Shown piece after piece: positions 44,001 to 46,479 of a DNA stretch of 46,479 bases. Under the pieces are notes generated by a model. That model had not been told where the DNA came from, ran no database searches, and was given only the letters and a program-made list of their open reading frames with translations. Source of the DNA: Thalassorhabdomicrobium marinisediminis (lineage in GTDB: Bacteria; Pseudomonadota; Alphaproteobacteria; Rhodobacterales; Rhodobacteraceae). Position 1 is the stretch's first letter. Each line of letters starts with the position of its first letter. The translations under genes were made by a program, and so were the position numbers. The stretch covers positions 1-46,479 of the forward strand of contig NZ_QCYG01000013.1 in the NCBI RefSeq assembly GCF_003072065.1. Direction: 5' to 3'.

Positions 44001-44020
44001 TCCTACCATCCCAGCCAACT
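44001..44020 (+). repeat. attR core (also start of the next element)
   Basis: TCCTACCATCCCAGCCAACT, a perfect copy of the 3' end of tRNA-Gln at 22901-22920, 21,100 bases to the right. Here it is not part of a tRNA: the upstream bases do not form the rest of the cloverleaf. The second integrase begins 42 bases later. Confidence 0.85.
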
Positions 44021-44061
44021 ATTCCCACAAAGCCAAAGAAGACAGGCCTCCCAAGGCCCGT

Positions 44062-46284
44062 TTGTCGCGCCATGTGTCACAGTCCGAGAGAACTGTAACA
44101 CACGCTGTGACACAGGGCGCGCCCCGGCCGCGATACCAGCCCAAGCGAAAGCGCCCCTACTCCGCCGGGCCATACCTGATGCGCCGGGGCCGCATTTTCT
44201 ACTTTCGCAAACGGCTCCCACTCATCGGATCAAACCGGCACTCAAACCTTTTTCTATGTCTTTCACTTGGAACCGACCTCCCGTTCGACGCCGTGATGCG
44301 CGCAGCCGCGCTGCTCACGGTCTACGAGCAAGAGGAAGAATATATCGTGGACGCCCTAACTACTGGCACGCTGAGTGCCGAAGACATCAAAGTCATCCTG
44401 TCTGAGAAGTTGCGCACTCAACTCAAGCGCATTCAGGATTTGCCTGTTGCCACCCAGGGTCAAACAGAAGATCAATTAGACGCGCGGATTGAAGCACTTG
44501 AGGCAGAAAACAAGTCCTTGCGTCGAGCGGCACGTCAAGCAAATTGGACGAGCGTCCAAGACTCGCTCTACGCCGCAGCAAAGCAGGTTGGTCTCGATGT
44601 TCCGGACGAAATCGACGCAGACTTCGGACGCCAAGCTCTTTCTTTGAAGAAGCGTATCAACGAAATCGAAATAGACGTCTTGGACGGCGACGACGTCCGA
44701 CATGCTGCTCGCCCATTGCTCGAAGAGTATAGAGCAGCGGATTTCGACAGCTTTGTCACCAACCCAGTAACTGCAGATGCCGCCTTTGCGATGGTTGACG
44801 AGTTGCACCCATCCAATGGGATGAAACGGATCAACAAGACTCTAAAAGGTGTCTACACCGAATTCTTCGGAAATGTGCCCCCGCAGACGATCAACTTGGC
44901 TCGGCAAGAAGAGTTCTTCGAGTGGCTCTCTCGGTTCCCAAGATCGAATGGGCGGTCCCACGGCCGGAATGCCTGGACGAACAGAAAAGAAGCAAACGGC
45001 GAGGGGCCCCAAGGAACTGATATTTCAAAAACGGAAGAAATATCGGCCGCAGATGCTCACGACCACATTGTCACAGAACAGATACGGGATTTGCAGGACA
45101 TTTCTTCAGCTGAGAAGCGAGCCCGGCTCGCTGAACTCTTGACGCCACGACTTACATTGAAGACGCTCGAGAAATACAGAGATAGCCTCAACCGTCTCTT
45201 CAAAGCGACAAGGGCGCTTGGTGGGGACGCACCCGTTGCCGTATCCTATAAGAAGTTGGAAAATATAATAAAAAAGCAGAAATCTGAAGACGAATTGTCT
45301 ATCCGGGTTACCAAGCCGAAGACAAGGCTTCCATGGAGCAAAGAGCGGCTCGCCGCGTTCCTGACCAGCCCGTTGTTCACGGGCAGCGCTTCCATCCACC
45401 GCCGTTGGCAAAATGGGCAAGTCGTGACGCGGGATGCGACATACTGGGTTCCACTTTTGGTCCTCACTCTCGGGTCTCGCATCAAAGAGATTTTGCACCT
45501 CAAGAAATTTGACGTGAGGGTCCGAGACGGTGAACTCTGCCTTGCACTCAATTGGGGTCCGGAAGATTCTGGTAAGACTGAAAGTGCGCGGCGCATTCTG
45601 CCAGTGCCCCAACTGTTGTTGCAACTTGGTTTCGCAGAATGGTTCCGGAACCTTCCAGAAGATCAAATGATGCTTTTTCCCGAGGCTCTGGCGCGCAGTG
45701 AAAGCGGTGATGTGGTCAGCGCTTTCGGCAAGCATCTGCGCAGAATTCTTGATCACCTTGGCCTGGCCGATTTCGATGAGGATTTCTATGCCTCCCGCAA
45801 AACCCTTTCGAGCATGCTTGACAAAGCGGGGGTCTCCGAAGGTCGTCGGCAGGCCATCGCCGGCCACTCGCAAGGCACTATCCTTAACTGTCATTACACC
45901 GCACACAACGTCGAGCAGCTCAAGTCGGCTCTCGATGAGGCTGATTTCAAACTTGAGATCAGCCACAATCCGAAGCTTGGATTCCCTGTCATCCGCAAAT
46001 GCCACCTGGCCGGTCAAACCATGTTGGACTTAGAAGTGACATTGAGCGAAGACCACAAGGTAGAAAAACTTGTCGTTCGTGATTCAAAGGCCGATGAATC
46101 GATGCTGGAGTATGACACTATGACTGAAAGCAGTGCGGCTGACCGTCAAAAAGCAGCTCAAGACCTGACTGAACTTGCGAAGAGCTACTCGCTCCGAATG
46201 CCGAGTAACTCTGAGCGACGCAAAGCCGTAGAACATCTTATGGCCTACGCAGATATGGCTAATTCCGCCTCACAGTCTGCATGA
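44062..46284 (+). CDS. second tyrosine recombinase (integrase)
   Basis: A protein of up to 740 residues, longer than and only distantly similar to the first integrase. RGRIFYFRKRLPLIG near residues 40-55 is the counterpart of the first integrase's N-terminus. A coiled-coil central region follows. In the catalytic domain the first arginine lies in LGSRIKEILHL (about 472), the next elements in ASRKTLSSMLDKAGV and IAGHSQG, and the tyrosine in NCHYTAHN (about 611). A C-terminal extension of about 120 residues follows the tyrosine, which is unusual. The start is uncertain: TTG at 44062 has AAGG upstream, while an ATG at 44179 would drop an N-terminal stretch coded by repeat sequence. Confidence 0.8.
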   Translation: MSRHVSQSERTVTHAVTQGAPRPRYQPKRKRPYSAGPYLMRRGRIFYFRKRLPLIGSNRHSNLFLCLSLGTDLPFDAVMRAAALLTVYEQEEEYIVDALTTGTLSAEDIKVILSEKLRTQLKRIQDLPVATQGQTEDQLDARIEALEAENKSLRRAARQANWTSVQDSLYAAAKQVGLDVPDEIDADFGRQALSLKKRINEIEIDVLDGDDVRHAARPLLEEYRAADFDSFVTNPVTADAAFAMVDELHPSNGMKRINKTLKGVYTEFFGNVPPQTINLARQEEFFEWLSRFPRSNGRSHGRNAWTNRKEANGEGPQGTDISKTEEISAADAHDHIVTEQIRDLQDISSAEKRARLAELLTPRLTLKTLEKYRDSLNRLFKATRALGGDAPVAVSYKKLENIIKKQKSEDELSIRVTKPKTRLPWSKERLAAFLTSPLFTGSASIHRRWQNGQVVTRDATYWVPLLVLTLGSRIKEILHLKKFDVRVRDGELCLALNWGPEDSGKTESARRILPVPQLLLQLGFAEWFRNLPEDQMMLFPEALARSESGDVVSAFGKHLRRILDHLGLADFDEDFYASRKTLSSMLDKAGVSEGRRQAIAGHSQGTILNCHYTAHNVEQLKSALDEADFKLEISHNPKLGFPVIRKCHLAGQTMLDLEVTLSEDHKVEKLVVRDSKADESMLEYDTMTESSAADRQKAAQDLTELAKSYSLRMPSNSERRKAVEHLMAYADMANSASQSA
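44073..44116. repeat. inverted and direct repeats at the start of the second integrase
   Basis: TGTGTCACAG (44073-44082) and CTGTGACACA (44105-44114) form a perfect 10-bp inverted repeat. CTGTAACACACG (44093-44104) and CTGTGACACAGG (44105-44116) form adjacent 12-bp direct repeats. These resemble in form the arm-type repeats of the first element and may bind the second integrase. Confidence 0.45.
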
Positions 46285-46344
46285 AGTTGACTGTGACTAT
46301 CGCCGTTGCGCGCCTGTCAGATTGGTCCTGATCTAAATCGAAAC

Positions 46345-46377
46345 TGTTCGGCCGAGGGAATTCCCATCGGCCGAACA
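46345..46377 (+). terminator. hairpin after the second integrase
   Basis: TGTTCGGCCGA (46345-46355) pairs perfectly with TCGGCCGAACA (46367-46377), with an inner GGGAATTCCC palindrome in the loop. It lies 61 bases after the integrase stop. There is no T-run, so an operator or mRNA 3' end is also possible. Confidence 0.45.
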
Positions 46378-46479
46378 CTGGAGCTATTGGATCAGCTCCA
46401 TAGTGAACTGGCCCCCATTTCGACCGGACACCTTGGACTGACCAAGGAGGCTTAAGGATAGCCTTAAGCACATGCTTAT

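Larger units (their letters stand above)
22901..44020. mobile_element. integrative mobilisable element at tRNA-Gln
   Basis: A 21.1-kb island is bounded by 20-bp direct repeats of the tRNA-Gln 3' end. It has its own integrase next to attL, matching 12-bp repeat triplets inside each end, and a mobilisation module (MobC-like, relaxase, overprinted MobB-like). Its coding sequence is visibly richer in A and T than the backbone on the left. No type IV secretion or replication genes are seen, so transfer would need a helper. Cargo: a five-gene type I restriction operon, a TIGR04255/HTH operon and an AAA+/M41 protease module. Confidence 0.85.
44001..46479. mobile_element. left end of a second element in tandem
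   Basis: Beyond the attR core another integrase gene begins in the same att-then-int order as the first element. This suggests a second element integrated at the same tRNA 3' end. Its right end and cargo lie outside the window, so the extent is open. Confidence 0.6.

Noticed and set aside
22901-44020. Self-transmissible ICE or prophage
   Set aside because: No type IV secretion, coupling protein, capsid, tail or terminase genes are present between the att cores.

Overview
The window reads as alphaproteobacterial, most likely from the Rhodobacteraceae (Roseobacter group). Supporting this are the GC-rich backbone, the mreB-mreC-mreD-mrdA-rodA order, a CreA-type protein, a leucine attenuation leader in front of leuA, and GC-rich twin hairpins between genes. 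The assignment rests on recalled family resemblance; no search was run.

Backbone, 1-22.9 kb. In order: a secreted SH3-like protein, a small membrane protein, glutamine-dependent NAD+ synthetase (nadE), a secreted MORN-repeat protein converging on a CreA family protein, a membrane diguanylate cyclase, a periplasmic double PRC-barrel protein, an SDR oxidoreductase, the leuL leader peptide and attenuator, leuA, the elongasome operon mreBCD-mrdA-rodA, a GhrA-like 2-hydroxyacid dehydrogenase, an SseB-like protein overlapping a uracil-DNA-glycosylase-fold protein, a polysaccharide-export pair (KpsT-like ATPase and KpsE/Wzz-like protein) coupled to kdsA, a BON-MscS mechanosensitive channel, and tRNA-Gln(UUG).

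Integrated element, 22.9-44.0 kb. The 3' end of tRNA-Gln is repeated perfectly over 20 bp at 44001-44020, which bounds a 21.1-kb island. Inside each end lies a block of three 12-bp repeats that look like integrase arm sites. The island carries (i) a tyrosine integrase; (ii) a translationally coupled defence operon hsdR-hsdS-small PD-(D/E)XK nuclease-DUF262/HNH protein-hsdM; (iii) a mobilisation module with a candidate oriT dyad, a MobC-like protein, an HUH relaxase and a second protein overprinted inside the relaxase gene in another frame; (iv) a reverse-strand three-gene operon of a TIGR04255-like protein, an HTH protein and an unknown protein with an SQTCD motif; (v) a cargo module with a LuxR-type HTH protein, a ribbon-helix-helix protein, an unknown protein, a zinc-ribbon/GIY-YIG-like protein and an FtsH-like AAA+/M41 protease that has lost the membrane anchor. 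No type IV secretion genes are visible, so this looks like an integrative mobilisable element rather than a self-transmissible one.

Second element, 44.0 kb to the end. A second, divergent tyrosine integrase begins 42 bp after the right att core in the same att-then-int order, so a second element appears to be integrated in tandem at the same tRNA. It runs off the window.

The most notable items are the composite type I operon with two extra nuclease genes, the overprinted mobilisation gene, the TIGR04255/HTH/SQTCD triad, the soluble FtsH-like protease with its GIY-YIG neighbour, and the probably leaderless leucine leader peptide.
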